NCBI RefSeq assembly: GCF_017303295.1
Contig: NZ_JAFKOK010000012.1
Span: forward strand, 124,001-188,000
Source: Rhodobacter sp. NTK016B
GTDB taxonomy: Bacteria; Pseudomonadota; Alphaproteobacteria; Rhodobacterales; Rhodobacteraceae
Length of the DNA stretch: 64,000 bases
Direction of reading: 5' to 3'
The notes under the pieces were generated by a model, which saw nothing but the letters and a program-made list of their open reading frames with translations, ran no database searches and was not told the origin of the DNA. Below are positions 17,308 to 26,277 of this stretch, piece by piece. Each line of letters starts with the position of its first letter. The stretch's first letter is position 1. The position numbers and the translations under genes are program-made.

Positions 17308-19664
17308 GCATGCTGACCCGAAAGATGATGCGCGACCTGCGCCGGATCTGGGCGCAGGCGCTGGCCATCGCGCTGGTTCTGGCCTGCGGCATCATGATGA
17401 TGGTCGGCATGCAGGCGACGCAATCGACGCTCGAGGCGACGCGGGCGGCGTTCTACGATCGTCAGCGCTTTGCCGATATTTTCGCCCAGATGACCCGCGC
17501 GCCCCGCGATATTGTTGCGCAGGCCCAGCGCATCGACGGCGTCGCGCTGGCCGAGGGACGCATCAGCTTCATGGCGGTGCTCGATATCGACGGGCTCGAC
17601 CAGCCCGCAAGCGGGCGCGTCGTCTCGCTGCCCGACGATGGCGGCCATCTGAACCTGCCCGTGGTCCGGCGTGGGCGGCTGCCCGATCCGCTGCGCGCCG
17701 ACGAGGTCGCGGTGAACGAAGCCTTCGGTGAGGCCAACGCCCTGCTGCCCGGCGCGCGCTTCCGCGCCGTGCTGAACGGCAGGCTGCGCAGCCTGACCGT
17801 CACCGGCTGGCTCGCCTCGCCCGAATTCACCTATACCATCGCGCCGGGGGCGATGATGCCCGATGACCGGCGCTTCGGTATCGTCTGGATGGGGCAGGAG
17901 GCGGCCGAGGCGGCGATGCGCATGGGCGGCGCAGTCAACGAGATCGCGCTCAGGCTGGCACGCGGGGGCGACGAACGGGCGGTGATCGACGCGCTCGACG
18001 CGCTGCTCGACCCCTATGGCGGCACCGGGGCTTACGGGCGTGATCGGCAGGTCTCGCACGCGTTTCTCGACGGCGAAATGCAGCAACTGGGTGTGCTCGC
18101 GCGGTTCTTGCCGCCGGTTTTCCTGCTGGTTGCGGCGTTTCTGGTCAGCATGGTGCTGGGCCGCCTAATCAAGATGGAGCGTCGACAGATCGGGCTTCTG
18201 AAGGCGCTGGGCTATCCCACCCGCACCATCGGCTGGCACTACCTGACGCTGGCGCTGCTGATCGGCAGCGGCGGGGCGGTCCTTGGTGTGGCGCTGGGTC
18301 AGTGGATGGGATCGGGCATGATCGCCACCTATCGCGAGTATTTCCGCTTTCCCGTCTTCCTGCGCGATACCGCCACCGGGGTGATGGCGCTGGCAGCGCT
18401 TCTGGGCCTCGCCACGGCGCTTCTGGGCGGCTGGAACGCGGTGCGGGCCTCGGTCACGCTGCCCCCGGCCGAGGCGATGCAGCCCCCCGCGCCGCCCAGC
18501 TTTTCGCGCGGGTGGCTGGACCGGGCGGTCAGCGCGATGCGCCTGCGTCAGACCTCGATGATGATCCTGCGCTCGATCCTGCGCTGGCCCGGGCGCGCGG
18601 CGATCACGCTGTTCGGCGTCATGGCCTCGGTCGCGCTGCTGGTCGCGAGCTATTTTTCCTTCGATGCCATCGACATCATGGCCGATACCGTCTTCACCCA
18701 GTCCAACCGCCAGCAAGTGACGCTGGTTCTGGCCCAGTCTCAGCCAGAGCGCGCGGTGCTCGACGCGCTTTCGCTGCCGGGCGTGCGGCAGGCCGAAGGC
18801 GCCTATGCCATGCCCGTGCGGCTGGTTCGCGGACATCGCGCGCGGCTGACCGCGGTGTCGGCGCATTTCCCAGACGAACGGCTGGCGCGGCTCATTGATG
18901 ACGAGGGCCGCGTCGTCGCGTTGCCGCCCGAGGGCCTCGTCCTGCCCGACCGGCTGGCCGAGGCGCTGGACGCGCGGGTCGGAGACACGATTCGGGTCGA
19001 GATGCTGGGCGCCCCGCGCGAAGTGCTGGACCTGCCGCTGGCGGCGATCATCGCGCAGGGGATGGGGCAAGAGGCCCATATCCGCGCCGAGGCGCTGTTC
19101 GCCGCCATGCGTGTTGCGCCGCAGGTCAACCGCATTCACCTGATGGCCGATCCCGACGACCTGTCGGCGCTCAATGCGGCGATCAAGCAGGTGCCCGCCG
19201 TCGCCGGTCTGACCGACTGGTCCGAGGTGCGGCGCCAGTTCTCGGAAACGCTGGAACAGAACATGGCCACGATGCTGACGATCCAGACGCTGGTCGGGCT
19301 GATGACCGCGCTGGGCGTGGTCTATAACGCCGCCCGCATTCAGGTGGCCGAGCGCAGCCATGAACTGGCCTCGCTCCGGGTGCTGGGTTTCACCCGCTGG
19401 GAAGTGGGCTTCGTGCTGGTGGGCGAAATGATGCTGCTCACGCTGATCGCGATTCCGATCGGCTGGGTCGCGGGCTATGCGCTGGCCGGGGCGTTGGTGC
19501 AGGCAATGTCGACGGATCTGATTTCACTGCCCTTCGTGGTCTCGCGGCGCACCTATGCGCTGGCGGCGCTGGCGGTGTTCGCGGCGGCACTGGCGGCGGT
19601 GCTGCTGGTACGGCGCAGGCTCGACCGGGTCGAGCTGGCAAGCGCGCTGAAGGCGCGGGAATAA
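17301..19664 (+). CDS. ABC transporter permease, duplicated FtsX-like
   Basis: 787 residues with two FtsX-like transmembrane blocks (about 265-390 and 660-780), an N-terminal helix (about 10-35) and large extracytoplasmic domains. This makes it a single-chain double permease. The second block has '[25 protein letters not shown]', typical of the coupling region that touches the ATPase. Starts are possible at GTG 17301, GTG 17304 or ATG 17310; all overlap or abut the ATPase gene. It acts in the inner membrane with the ATPase and the HlyD-like adaptor. Confidence 0.9.
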   Translation: MVSMLTRKMMRDLRRIWAQALAIALVLACGIMMMVGMQATQSTLEATRAAFYDRQRFADIFAQMTRAPRDIVAQAQRIDGVALAEGRISFMAVLDIDGLDQPASGRVVSLPDDGGHLNLPVVRRGRLPDPLRADEVAVNEAFGEANALLPGARFRAVLNGRLRSLTVTGWLASPEFTYTIAPGAMMPDDRRFGIVWMGQEAAEAAMRMGGAVNEIALRLARGGDERAVIDALDALLDPYGGTGAYGRDRQVSHAFLDGEMQQLGVLARFLPPVFLLVAAFLVSMVLGRLIKMERRQIGLLKALGYPTRTIGWHYLTLALLIGSGGAVLGVALGQWMGSGMIATYREYFRFPVFLRDTATGVMALAALLGLATALLGGWNAVRASVTLPPAEAMQPPAPPSFSRGWLDRAVSAMRLRQTSMMILRSILRWPGRAAITLFGVMASVALLVASYFSFDAIDIMADTVFTQSNRQQVTLVLAQSQPERAVLDALSLPGVRQAEGAYAMPVRLVRGHRARLTAVSAHFPDERLARLIDDEGRVVALPPEGLVLPDRLAEALDARVGDTIRVEMLGAPREVLDLPLAAIIAQGMGQEAHIRAEALFAAMRVAPQVNRIHLMADPDDLSALNAAIKQVPAVAGLTDWSEVRRQFSETLEQNMATMLTIQTLVGLMTALGVVYNAARIQVAERSHELASLRVLGFTRWEVGFVLVGEMMLLTLIAIPIGWVAGYALAGALVQAMSTDLISLPFVVSRRTYALAALAVFAAALAAVLLVRRRLDRVELASALKARE

Positions 19665-19676
19665 GGGAGCACGGGC

Positions 19677-20873
19677 ATGAGCGTGATACGCAAGACAGGA
19701 CTGGCTCTGGGCGCGCTGGCGCTGGCGGCGGCTCTCGGCTGGGCGCTGTGGCCGCAGCCTCAGGCCGTGGATCTGGCGCAGGTGACGCGTGGCGATCTGC
19801 AGGTTTCGGTCGCGGCGGAAGGGGTGACGCGGGTGCGCGAGCCCTATTCCGTCACCGCGCCCATCGCCGGTATCGTCGAGCGCTCGCCCGTCGCCGTCGG
19901 CGATGAGGTCACCCGCGGCGAAACCATCATCGCCGTGATCCGACCGGCCGAACCCGCGCTGATGGATTCGCGCGCCCGCGCACAGGCCGAAGCGGCGGTG
20001 CGCGAGGCCGAAGCGGCGCTGGCGCTCGCCGAGACCAACCTGCGCCGCGCGCTGACCGGGCTGAGCCACGCCCAAAGCGAGCTGCAGCGCGGCCGCGCGC
20101 TGGCCGCGTCGGGCACGATCAGCCAGCGCGCGCTCGAAGATGTCGAGGCCGCTTTCACAGAAGCGTCGCAGGCGCTCGCCGCCGCGCGCTCTGAGCGCGA
20201 TCTGCGCGCGGCGACGCTGGGCCGAGCGCAGGCGCAGCTGATGGAACCCTCGGGCGATGACGGCGTGACCAATGCCGTGCCGCTCTTCGCGCCGATCTCG
20301 GGTCAGGTGCTCGACGTTACGGACCCGTCCTCGCGTCTGGTGCAGGCGGGCGCACCGCTGCTGTCGCTCGGGGATCTGCGCGATCTCGATATCGAAATCG
20401 ACCTGCTCTCGGCCGATGCGGTTCAAGTCTCCGAAGGCGCCCCCGCGCGGGTCGAGCGCTGGGGCGGTGCGGGCACGCTCGACGCGGTCGTGCGCCGGAT
20501 CGAACCCGCCGCCTTCACGCGCGTTTCGGCGCTTGGTATCGAGGAACAGCGCGTGCGCCTGCGGCTCGATTTCGTCACCCCGCCCGAAGAACGACCGGGT
20601 CTGGGCGACCGCTACAGGGTCTTCGTGCATGTCGTGACATGGCAGGGACGCGACCTGCTGCTGGTCCCGCAGGCCGCCTTGTTCCGGCAGGGCGAAGGCT
20701 GGGCCCTGTTTCGCGTGATCAACGGTCGCGCCGCGCTGACGCCGGTCGGTATCGGCCGGCAATCGAACGGGATGGCTGAGGTCACGCAAGGTCTGACCGA
20801 AGGCGATACCGTGATCCTGTACCCGGCCTCGTCCCTTGAGGACGCCGCCGCCATCGTCGCGCGCGATGGCTGA
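19677..20873 (+). CDS. HlyD/MacA-type periplasmic adaptor
   Basis: 398 residues. One N-terminal membrane helix (about 5-25) is followed by a barrel-sandwich half-motif ('VTAPIAGIVERSPVAVGDEVTRG'), a long Ala/Glu-rich coiled-coil (about 100-185), the second half-motif 'LFAPISGQVLDV', and a beta-barrel with 'VPQAALFRQGEGWALFRV'. This is the membrane-fusion protein of the exporter encoded upstream, bridging to an outer-membrane channel that is not in the window. AAGGGAG precedes the ATG, 12 bp after the permease stop. It is convergent with the molybdenum hydroxylase, across a repeat-rich 160-bp gap. Confidence 0.9.
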   Translation: MSVIRKTGLALGALALAAALGWALWPQPQAVDLAQVTRGDLQVSVAAEGVTRVREPYSVTAPIAGIVERSPVAVGDEVTRGETIIAVIRPAEPALMDSRARAQAEAAVREAEAALALAETNLRRALTGLSHAQSELQRGRALAASGTISQRALEDVEAAFTEASQALAAARSERDLRAATLGRAQAQLMEPSGDDGVTNAVPLFAPISGQVLDVTDPSSRLVQAGAPLLSLGDLRDLDIEIDLLSADAVQVSEGAPARVERWGGAGTLDAVVRRIEPAAFTRVSALGIEEQRVRLRLDFVTPPEERPGLGDRYRVFVHVVTWQGRDLLLVPQAALFRQGEGWALFRVINGRAALTPVGIGRQSNGMAEVTQGLTEGDTVILYPASSLEDAAAIVARDG

Positions 20874-20880
20874 GCAGAAA

Positions 20881-21018
20881 GGGGGCTGTCTGCCCCCTCT
20901 TGGCCTGCGGCCAATTCACCCCCGAGGATATTTCCGGATCAAAGATGCATGGTTGAGGAAGGCTTAAGGCCCATCTTTAATCTCTAAATATCCCGGGGGG
21001 CGAGGGGGCAGAGCCCCC
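20881..21018. repeat. dispersed intergenic repeat, two copies in inverted orientation
   Basis: Copy 1 (20881-20945, + sense) has GGGGGC-TGTCT-GCCCCC, then TTGGCC-TGC-GGCCAA, then CCCCCGAGGATATTT (20919-20933) and CAAAGATG. Copy 2 (20986-21018) is reversed: AAATATCCCGGGGGG, then GGGGGC-AGA-GCCCCC. Both lie between two convergent genes and may act as terminators for each. A third copy is at 26200-26250. I recognise the general pattern as a common intergenic element of Rhodobacteraceae genomes. Confidence 0.7.
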
Positions 21019-21033
21019 CCTGCGCGGCCGGGG

Positions 21034-23265
21034 TCAGAGGACGAAGTCGAACTGGCGGTCCAACGGCAATTCCCGGGCGCGGGTGCCGGTCAGGGCGAAG
21101 ATCGCATTGGCGAGGGCCGGGGCCGCCGGGGGCGTGCCGGGTTCGCCGATGCCGCCCAGATGCGGGTTGGTTTCCAGCACCTGAACTTCGATCCGGGGCG
21201 CGCCCGAGATCCGCAGCCCGTCGGTATCGGGGAAGTTCCACTGATCGACCATGCCGTCCGAGACGGTGATCTGCCCGTGCAAAGCCGCCGAGAGGCCGAA
21301 GATCAGCCCGCCTTCCATCTGCGCGCGCAGGTTCTGCGGGTCCAGCGCGATGCCCGGGTCGCAGGCGATCCAGGCGCGGGCGACGCGGATCGCGCCGTCC
21401 TGATCCTCGACCTCGATCACCTGCGCGACCGGCGTACCGAAGGACCACACCATCGCCACGCCCAGCGCGCGACCCTCGGCGCGGGCATTGTCCCAGTTCG
21501 ACATCGCGCGCACCGCCTCCAGCACGCCCGCCGCGACGGCGCTTTCCGGGCGCACCAGGTCAAGCCGGAAGTCCATCGGGTCGCGACCGGCGGCATGGGC
21601 CATCTCGTCGATGAAGCTCTCATGGATGAAGCCGTTATGGCTGGCCCCGACCGAGCGCCAGAAGCTGACGGGGAAGTCCATATCGGCCGTATAGCCGCGC
21701 ACGCGGTAGCTGGGGATCGCGTAGGGCTGGTCGAACAGCCCCTCGACCAGCGCGCGATCGGGGCCGGCCACCGGCAGGCCGAAGAGGCGCGGCGCGACCT
21801 GTGCGGTCATGCCCTGCCCGGCGATCTGCGCGTCGAACTGTCTGGCTGTGCCGTCGGACACCACGCCGCGCAGCCGGGCGATAACGCCGGGGCGGTAGAA
21901 GTCATGCGTCATGTCCTCTTCGCGCGACCATGTCACCTGCACGGGCACACCGGGCATCTGCCGCGCCACCCGCGCGGCCAGTTCCGAGTAATCCGATTCA
22001 CCCCGCCGACCGAAGGCGCCGCCCATCGCGGTGGTGTGAACGGTGACCTGCTCGGGCTCGATCCCGGCGCCGCGCGCGGCGGTGCGTTGTTGGACCAGCG
22101 GCGACTGGTTGGGCGACCAGAGGGTGAGCCTGCCATCCTCGAACAGTGCCGTCGCGTTCATCGGCTCAAGCGGCGCATGGGCGAGATAGGGCAGGCGGTA
22201 CTCGGCGGTGATTTCGTCACCGTCCTGCGTTTCCGGACCCTCGTCGCGCATGGTCGAATTGGGGCTGTCCTCGAAGGCGGCTTCGATCTGGGCGAAGATG
22301 GCCTCGGTCGTGTCGGGATAGGGCGCTGGGCCCCAGTCGCAATCGACCGCCTGCGCGCCCTGCATCGCCGCCCAGCTGTTGCGCGCGACGACCGCGATGC
22401 CGCCATCGATATCGAGTACTTGCTCGACCCCCGGGATGGCCAGCGCCGGGGCCGGGTCGAAGCCACGCAGGGCACCGCCCAGCCGCGGGTTCATCCGCAG
22501 GCTGGCGAATTTCATCCCCGGCAGGCGCGTGTCGATGCCGTAGGCCTGCGTGCCGGTGATCTTTGCCTGCATGTCGCGGCGGGGCTGATCGGTGCCCAGA
22601 AGCCGCCATCGCGCGCGCGGGCGCGGCTCGACCTGCGGCGGCTCGATGCGGGCGGCGGCCTCGGCCAGCTCGGCATAAGGCAGGCTTGTGCCATCGGGGG
22701 CTATGACGGCGCCCGCTTCGGTCGTCAGGCGGGCGACATCCACGCCCAGACGGTCTGCGGCGGCCCGTTTCAGCGTCTCGCGCGCAGAAGCCCCGGCAAG
22801 ACGCATCTTCTCGAACCCGTCCTTGACCGAGGTCGAGCCGCCGGTGATCTGCGTGCCCAGCAGCTTGCCGCCGGCATTGCCGACGACCTCGCCCACGGTG
22901 CGCATCCACGATGATTTGTTGTATTCCGCGCCCGGCATCGCCGCTTCCAGCATCGCCGCGTTGTAATAGGCGGCCGAGGCCGGGCCATGGGCGACGCGCA
23001 CGCTCTGCCAGTCGACATCGAGTTCCTCGGCGATCAGCATCGCCAGCGTCGATTGCGCGCCCTGTCCCATATCGGCACGGCCGCTGATCGCGGTCACGCC
23101 GTCCTGATCGATGACCAGAAACGCGTTCAGTGCCGACCCTTGATCGGGGTCAAGCGGGTTGGGAATCGGCTGACGGACCTTGTAGATCCCGAAGGCCACG
23201 CCCCCGGCAATGGCGGCCGAGGCCACGAGGAAGCTGCGGCGGGTGATGGTTCCAAGGCGGCTCAC
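21034..23265 (-). CDS. molybdopterin-binding subunit of xanthine dehydrogenase-family oxidoreductase (IorB type)
   Basis: 743 residues. A twin-arginine signal ([15 protein letters not shown]) starts the chain, so the folded enzyme is exported to the periplasm with its partner. The body is the two-domain Mo-cofactor subunit; '[13 protein letters not shown]' (about 409-421) marks the cofactor-binding loop, and '[20 protein letters not shown]' near the C-terminus contains the conserved Glu of the hydroxylases. The layout matches isoquinoline 1-oxidoreductase or aldehyde dehydrogenases of the IorAB type. GTG 23265 overlaps the [2Fe-2S] subunit's TGA. There is no FAD subunit, as expected for the periplasmic type. 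The substrate is probably an aldehyde or N-heterocycle. Confidence 0.9.
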   Translation of the reverse strand: MSRLGTITRRSFLVASAAIAGGVAFGIYKVRQPIPNPLDPDQGSALNAFLVIDQDGVTAISGRADMGQGAQSTLAMLIAEELDVDWQSVRVAHGPASAAYYNAAMLEAAMPGAEYNKSSWMRTVGEVVGNAGGKLLGTQITGGSTSVKDGFEKMRLAGASARETLKRAAADRLGVDVARLTTEAGAVIAPDGTSLPYAELAEAAARIEPPQVEPRPRARWRLLGTDQPRRDMQAKITGTQAYGIDTRLPGMKFASLRMNPRLGGALRGFDPAPALAIPGVEQVLDIDGGIAVVARNSWAAMQGAQAVDCDWGPAPYPDTTEAIFAQIEAAFEDSPNSTMRDEGPETQDGDEITAEYRLPYLAHAPLEPMNATALFEDGRLTLWSPNQSPLVQQRTAARGAGIEPEQVTVHTTAMGGAFGRRGESDYSELAARVARQMPGVPVQVTWSREEDMTHDFYRPGVIARLRGVVSDGTARQFDAQIAGQGMTAQVAPRLFGLPVAGPDRALVEGLFDQPYAIPSYRVRGYTADMDFPVSFWRSVGASHNGFIHESFIDEMAHAAGRDPMDFRLDLVRPESAVAAGVLEAVRAMSNWDNARAEGRALGVAMVWSFGTPVAQVIEVEDQDGAIRVARAWIACDPGIALDPQNLRAQMEGGLIFGLSAALHGQITVSDGMVDQWNFPDTDGLRISGAPRIEVQVLETNPHLGGIGEPGTPPAAPALANAIFALTGTRARELPLDRQFDFVL

Positions 23266-23732
23266 AGCACGTCCTCCCGCAAGTCGGCGGCGGCGTCGTG
23301 GATTGCCGCGCGGATCCGGCTATAGGTGCCGCAGCGGCACAGGTTGCCGGACATCGCAAGATCGATATCGGCGTCGCTGGGATCGGGGTTTTGCGACAAC
23401 AGATCGGCGGCCTGCATGATCTGGCCCGACTGGCAATAGCCGCATTGCGCGACCTGATTGCGCAGCCATGCCGCCTGCAGCGCGTGCATGGCATCGGGCG
23501 TGCCCAGCCCCTCGATCGTGGTGACATCGCCCCAGACATCGCCCAGCGCCACCTGACAGCTGCGCATCGCTTCGCCGTCGATATGCACGGTGCAGGCCCC
23601 GCACGAGCCGACGCCGCAGCCGAACTTGGTGCCGGTCATGCCCAGCTCGTCGCGCAGAACCCACAGCAGGGGCGTGTCTTCCGGCGCGTCGATCCGGTGA
23701 TCGGTGCCGTTGATGGTCAGTGTCGTCGCCAT
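23262..23732 (-). CDS. (2Fe-2S)-binding subunit (IorA type)
   Basis: 156 residues with two clusters. The plant-type ferredoxin motif is Cys39, Cys44, Cys47 and Cys59 ('[12 protein letters not shown]'); the second helical domain has Cys97, Cys100, Cys132 and Cys134 ('CGYCQSGQ' and 'LCRCG'). It passes electrons from the molybdenum subunit encoded immediately downstream. The frame is open to 23918, but GGGGGAG lies just before ATG 23732 and homologues begin with this 'TLTINGT' strand. The upstream frame would overlap the divergent regulator and its operator. Confidence 0.92.
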   Translation of the reverse strand: MATTLTINGTDHRIDAPEDTPLLWVLRDELGMTGTKFGCGVGSCGACTVHIDGEAMRSCQVALGDVWGDVTTIEGLGTPDAMHALQAAWLRNQVAQCGYCQSGQIMQAADLLSQNPDPSDADIDLAMSGNLCRCGTYSRIRAAIHDAAADLREDVL

Positions 23733-23763
23733 GGATGCTCCCCCTCGCGTCGAATCATGTTGC

Positions 23764-23821
23764 TGACACTTTGGTCGAAAAATGTCATTGTGTAAATTGA
23801 CAATCTGAACAGAAAATGTCA
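23764..23821. promoter_or_regulatory. four-half-site operator between molybdenum hydroxylase and TetR genes
   Basis: Half-sites alternate as TGACA 23764-23768, TGTCA 23783-23787, TGACA 23798-23802, TGTCA 23817-23821. The gaps are 14, 10 and 14 bp, so the 24-bp palindrome TGACA-N14-TGTCA occurs twice with a 34-bp period. This lies in a 133-bp AT-richer divergent gap and is likely bound by the TetR protein encoded at 23866. A TTGACA at 23797-23802 could be a -35 element. Confidence 0.6.
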
Positions 23822-23865
23822 TCGCTTCCAGACCCGTCCGGAACCCGTTCGAGCAGGCCGCGCTT

Positions 23866-24465
23866 GTGAGCACAGAAATCTTGGCAATTGATGAATCCGA
23901 CCCCCGCCGCGTGGCCATCCTGATGGCCGCGACCGAGGTCTTTGCGCGCTACGGTTTCAAGCGCACCTCGATGGAGGATATTGCCAAGGCGGCGGGCCTG
24001 TCGCGCACCGCGCTGTATCAGTCCTATCGCAACAAGCAGGATATCTTCCGCTCCTTGGTCGCGTGGTATTTCGGGCAGGCCGCCGACCGCGTTGCCAAGG
24101 CCTTGCAGCCGGGCCTGCCGCCCGAACAGGCGCTGGGCGCCGCCTTTGTCGCCAAGCTGGGCCCCGAGATGAAGCTGATGCTCGACAGCCCGCATGGCGA
24201 GGAACTGATGGATGGCGGGCTGGATGCGGCGGCCGATCTTGTGGCCGAGGGCGAGCGGCAGGTCGCGGGCTTGCTCGAGCAATGGCTGCTCGACGAGGCG
24301 GCGGCGGGGCGCATCGTGCTGCCCGACAGTGACGCTGCGGCTTTGGCCGGGACGATGGTGTCGGCGCTGCACGGGCTGAAGACGACGCCGGGGATCGGTT
24401 ACGATCCGCTCTGTGCGTCGATGGGGCGGCTGGCCGCGCTGTTCGGGCGCGGCCTGAGGCCCTGA
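23866..24465 (+). CDS. TetR/AcrR family transcriptional regulator
   Basis: 199 residues. The N-terminal DNA-binding helices (about 17-62) read '[19 protein letters not shown]' and '[19 protein letters not shown]', a standard TetR head; the C-terminal ligand domain is not assignable. The start is GTG 23866; there is no convincing ribosome-binding site, and a later start would cut the first helix. It is divergent from the IorA/IorB genes, and the gap holds a duplicated palindrome. It is therefore probably the local repressor, relieved by a substrate of the hydroxylase. That link is inference. Confidence 0.9.
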   Translation: MSTEILAIDESDPRRVAILMAATEVFARYGFKRTSMEDIAKAAGLSRTALYQSYRNKQDIFRSLVAWYFGQAADRVAKALQPGLPPEQALGAAFVAKLGPEMKLMLDSPHGEELMDGGLDAAADLVAEGERQVAGLLEQWLLDEAAAGRIVLPDSDAAALAGTMVSALHGLKTTPGIGYDPLCASMGRLAALFGRGLRP

Positions 24466-24487
24466 GCTTTCCCTGAACCTTCGGTCT

Positions 24488-25168
24488 TCAGAGGATCGAC
24501 ACCCGCGTGCCGAGGGTGACGCGGGAATAGAGGTCGATGATTTCCTGATTGATCATCCGGTAGCCGGACGATGTGGGCGTGCCCGTGGTCGAGAGCGGCG
24601 TGCCGTGGATGCGGATGCCGCGATCGGTGGCGCTCGCCATCGAGCGCAGCGCCAGCGAGCGCGCGCCCAGCGGGTAGCTGGGACCGGACGGGACAGACGT
24701 GGCGTCCGCGGCCATGCTGGTGCCGCTGCCGCCCGCAGCGGCAAGGGTCGCGGGGGCCGTGGGCATCCCGGCAGGCGCGCCAAGCGGCGAGCCGGCGACG
24801 GCAGGTTGGCTCAGCGGCCATTCTTCCATCTCGAAAATCTCGGTCTCGCCATGATAACCCAGCGCGTCGCGGCCCACGGCGATGGAATAGCGCAGCGCAT
24901 AGGGTCCGCGCAGCGTCAGGTAGAGCGCGCCTTCGTCGGGGTCGATGACGATCCGCCCGGCATCGAGTTCGGGGTCGTAATCGACCAGACGGCGACGTTG
25001 CGCCACCGGCAGTTCCTCGGGCAGCACGCCGGGAATGGTGCGTCCGCCATCGAACACCGTGCCGTAATCGACCGGCTGCAGTTCGGGCGGCTCGTCCGAC
25101 ATGACGCAGCCCGCAACGGGAACAAGGGCTAGACCGGCCAGAAGGGCACGGCGGGACAGTTCGGGCAT
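24488..25168 (-). CDS. L,D-transpeptidase (YkuD) homologue lacking the catalytic cysteine
   Basis: 226 residues. It starts with a lipoprotein-like signal (SRRALLAGLALVPVAGC, Cys21). The YkuD fold is recognisable: 'GRIVIDPDEGALYLTL', 'RYSIAVGRDALGYHGETEI', 'YPLGARSLAL' and 'IRIHGTPLS' (His188). The active site should read S-x-G-C-x-R; here it is 'SSGYRM' (200-205), one residue shorter with Tyr203 where the cysteine belongs. The only cysteine in the protein is the lipobox one. Residues ~121-163 are an Ala/Gly/Pro/Ser-rich insert in place of the usual substrate loop. The start at 25168 matches the lipobox. Cross-linking activity is therefore unlikely. Confidence 0.8.
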   Translation of the reverse strand: MPELSRRALLAGLALVPVAGCVMSDEPPELQPVDYGTVFDGGRTIPGVLPEELPVAQRRRLVDYDPELDAGRIVIDPDEGALYLTLRGPYALRYSIAVGRDALGYHGETEIFEMEEWPLSQPAVAGSPLGAPAGMPTAPATLAAAGGSGTSMAADATSVPSGPSYPLGARSLALRSMASATDRGIRIHGTPLSTTGTPTSSGYRMINQEIIDLYSRVTLGTRVSIL

Positions 25169-25447
25169 GGTGGGCTCGCTGGTTGTTTGGCAGACGCGAA
25201 GACGGGGCGGCCGAACCCGGATGACGGACCCGTGCAGCGGGTGCCGGCGCCGGGATACGGTGCGGAAAACACGGCCCGTTGATGCCATATCCGGCGAAAG
25301 AACGCCATACTTGCCTGTGTTACAGGGCGATCAGAGGTCGGTGAGCGGCCTTGTCGCGAAGCCCGGCGCGCAGCCCGCCCGCCTGAAACCGGCGCGCCGG
25401 ATAGGCAGCGGATTGCGCCGGGTTGGATTGCGCCGGTGTGCTGCGTC

Positions 25448-25603
25448 TCAGCCGGTGGCCTTGGCTGCGCGGGCGGGTTTGCGGACCGGACGCCCGGCAT
25501 AGGTCTTGTCGCCCACCTTCACCACGACCAGCCCCGATGCGGTGGCGCGCACGAAGGTGCCCTGAATGCTCAGATGATGGCCGATCATGATGGTTTTGAA
25601 CAT
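25448..25603 (-). CDS. 51-residue conserved-looking small protein
   Basis: Codes for 51 residues beginning MFKTIMIGHHLSIQG, with GAAGGGG 7 bases before the ATG at 25603. The central part 'GTFVRATASGLVVVKVGDKTYAGRPV' looks like a small beta-barrel repeat of alternating hydrophobic residues, and the tail is basic (RKPARAAKATG). I recall similar unnamed short proteins in Rhodobacteraceae, but cannot name a family. It lies alone between the transpeptidase homologue and mutT, with an AT-richer 157-bp upstream region. Confidence 0.65.
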   Translation of the reverse strand: MFKTIMIGHHLSIQGTFVRATASGLVVVKVGDKTYAGRPVRKPARAAKATG

Positions 25604-25760
25604 GGTGCGCCCCTTCGCTGCTGACAGATTTTTGCCACATTTCACCGGCGGTGCGCCAGAAAAAAGACACAATTCAGCAGGGATTTCAGCGGGTTGCGCG
25701 CGCTTTTGTTCTGATTTTGGAAACGAATTCGGCGGAATGCGCAAATTGTTCCGGCAATAA

Positions 25761-26159
25761 CTACAGCCAGTCGCGCAGGATCGGCACAAGCGGCACGTCC
25801 GCGGCGGGCATCGGGTAGTCGCGCAGGTCTCTGGCGCGCACCCAGGCCAGCGTTTGCCCTTCGCGCGGCGTGACGATTCCCTCCCAGCGGCGGCAGGCGA
25901 AGAGCGGCATCAGCAGGTGGAAATCGTCGTAGCTGTGGCTGGCGAAGGTCAGGGGCGCCAGACAGCTCTGCCAGGTCTCGATGCCAAGTTCCTCGTGCAA
26001 TTCGCGAATCAGCGCGGCCTCGGGCGTTTCGCCCGGCTCGACCTTGCCGCCGGGAAATTCCCACAGGCCCGCCATCGACTTGCCCTCGGGCCGCTGAGCA
26101 AGAAGGACGCGGCCATCGGCATCGATGAGGGCGACGGCAGAGACGAGAAGGGTTTTCAT
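25761..26159 (-). CDS. mutT: 8-oxo-dGTP diphosphatase (Nudix, MutT)
   Basis: 132 residues. The complete Nudix box spans about 38-60, with the REL-HEE core at 52-57 ('RELHEELGIE'), and the substrate-loop 'LAQRPEGKSMAGLWEFPGG' is typical of MutT. It sanitises oxidised guanine nucleotides in the cytoplasm. The frame opens at 26246, but ATG 26159 (MKTLLVSAVALID) is the family start. It is downstream of argJ on the same strand, separated by a 118-bp gap that holds a dispersed repeat. In related genomes argJ and mutT are usual neighbours. Confidence 0.92.
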   Translation of the reverse strand: MKTLLVSAVALIDADGRVLLAQRPEGKSMAGLWEFPGGKVEPGETPEAALIRELHEELGIETWQSCLAPLTFASHSYDDFHLLMPLFACRRWEGIVTPREGQTLAWVRARDLRDYPMPAADVPLVPILRDWL

Positions 26160-26199
26160 GCGCGGATCTTTCGGACCGGACTGTCGGATGGAGAGACCC

Positions 26200-26250
26200 G
26201 GGGGGCTGTCTGCCCCCCGGACCCCCCGAGGATACTTATCGAACAAAGAT
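26200..26250. repeat. third copy of the dispersed intergenic repeat
   Basis: GGGGGGC-TGTCT-GCCCCCC (26200-26218), then CCCCCCGAGGATACTT (26222-26237) and CAAAGATGG. It matches the copy at 20881-20945 in hairpin, loop, spacer motif and the trailing AAAGATG. It lies between mutT and argJ. Confidence 0.7.
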
Positions 26251-26277
26251 GGGGCGTTTACGCGGTCTTAACCAAGG

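Noticed and set aside
25314-25326. CCTGT-GTT-ACAGG inverted repeat near the transpeptidase start
   Set aside because: Only 5-bp arms; expected by chance.
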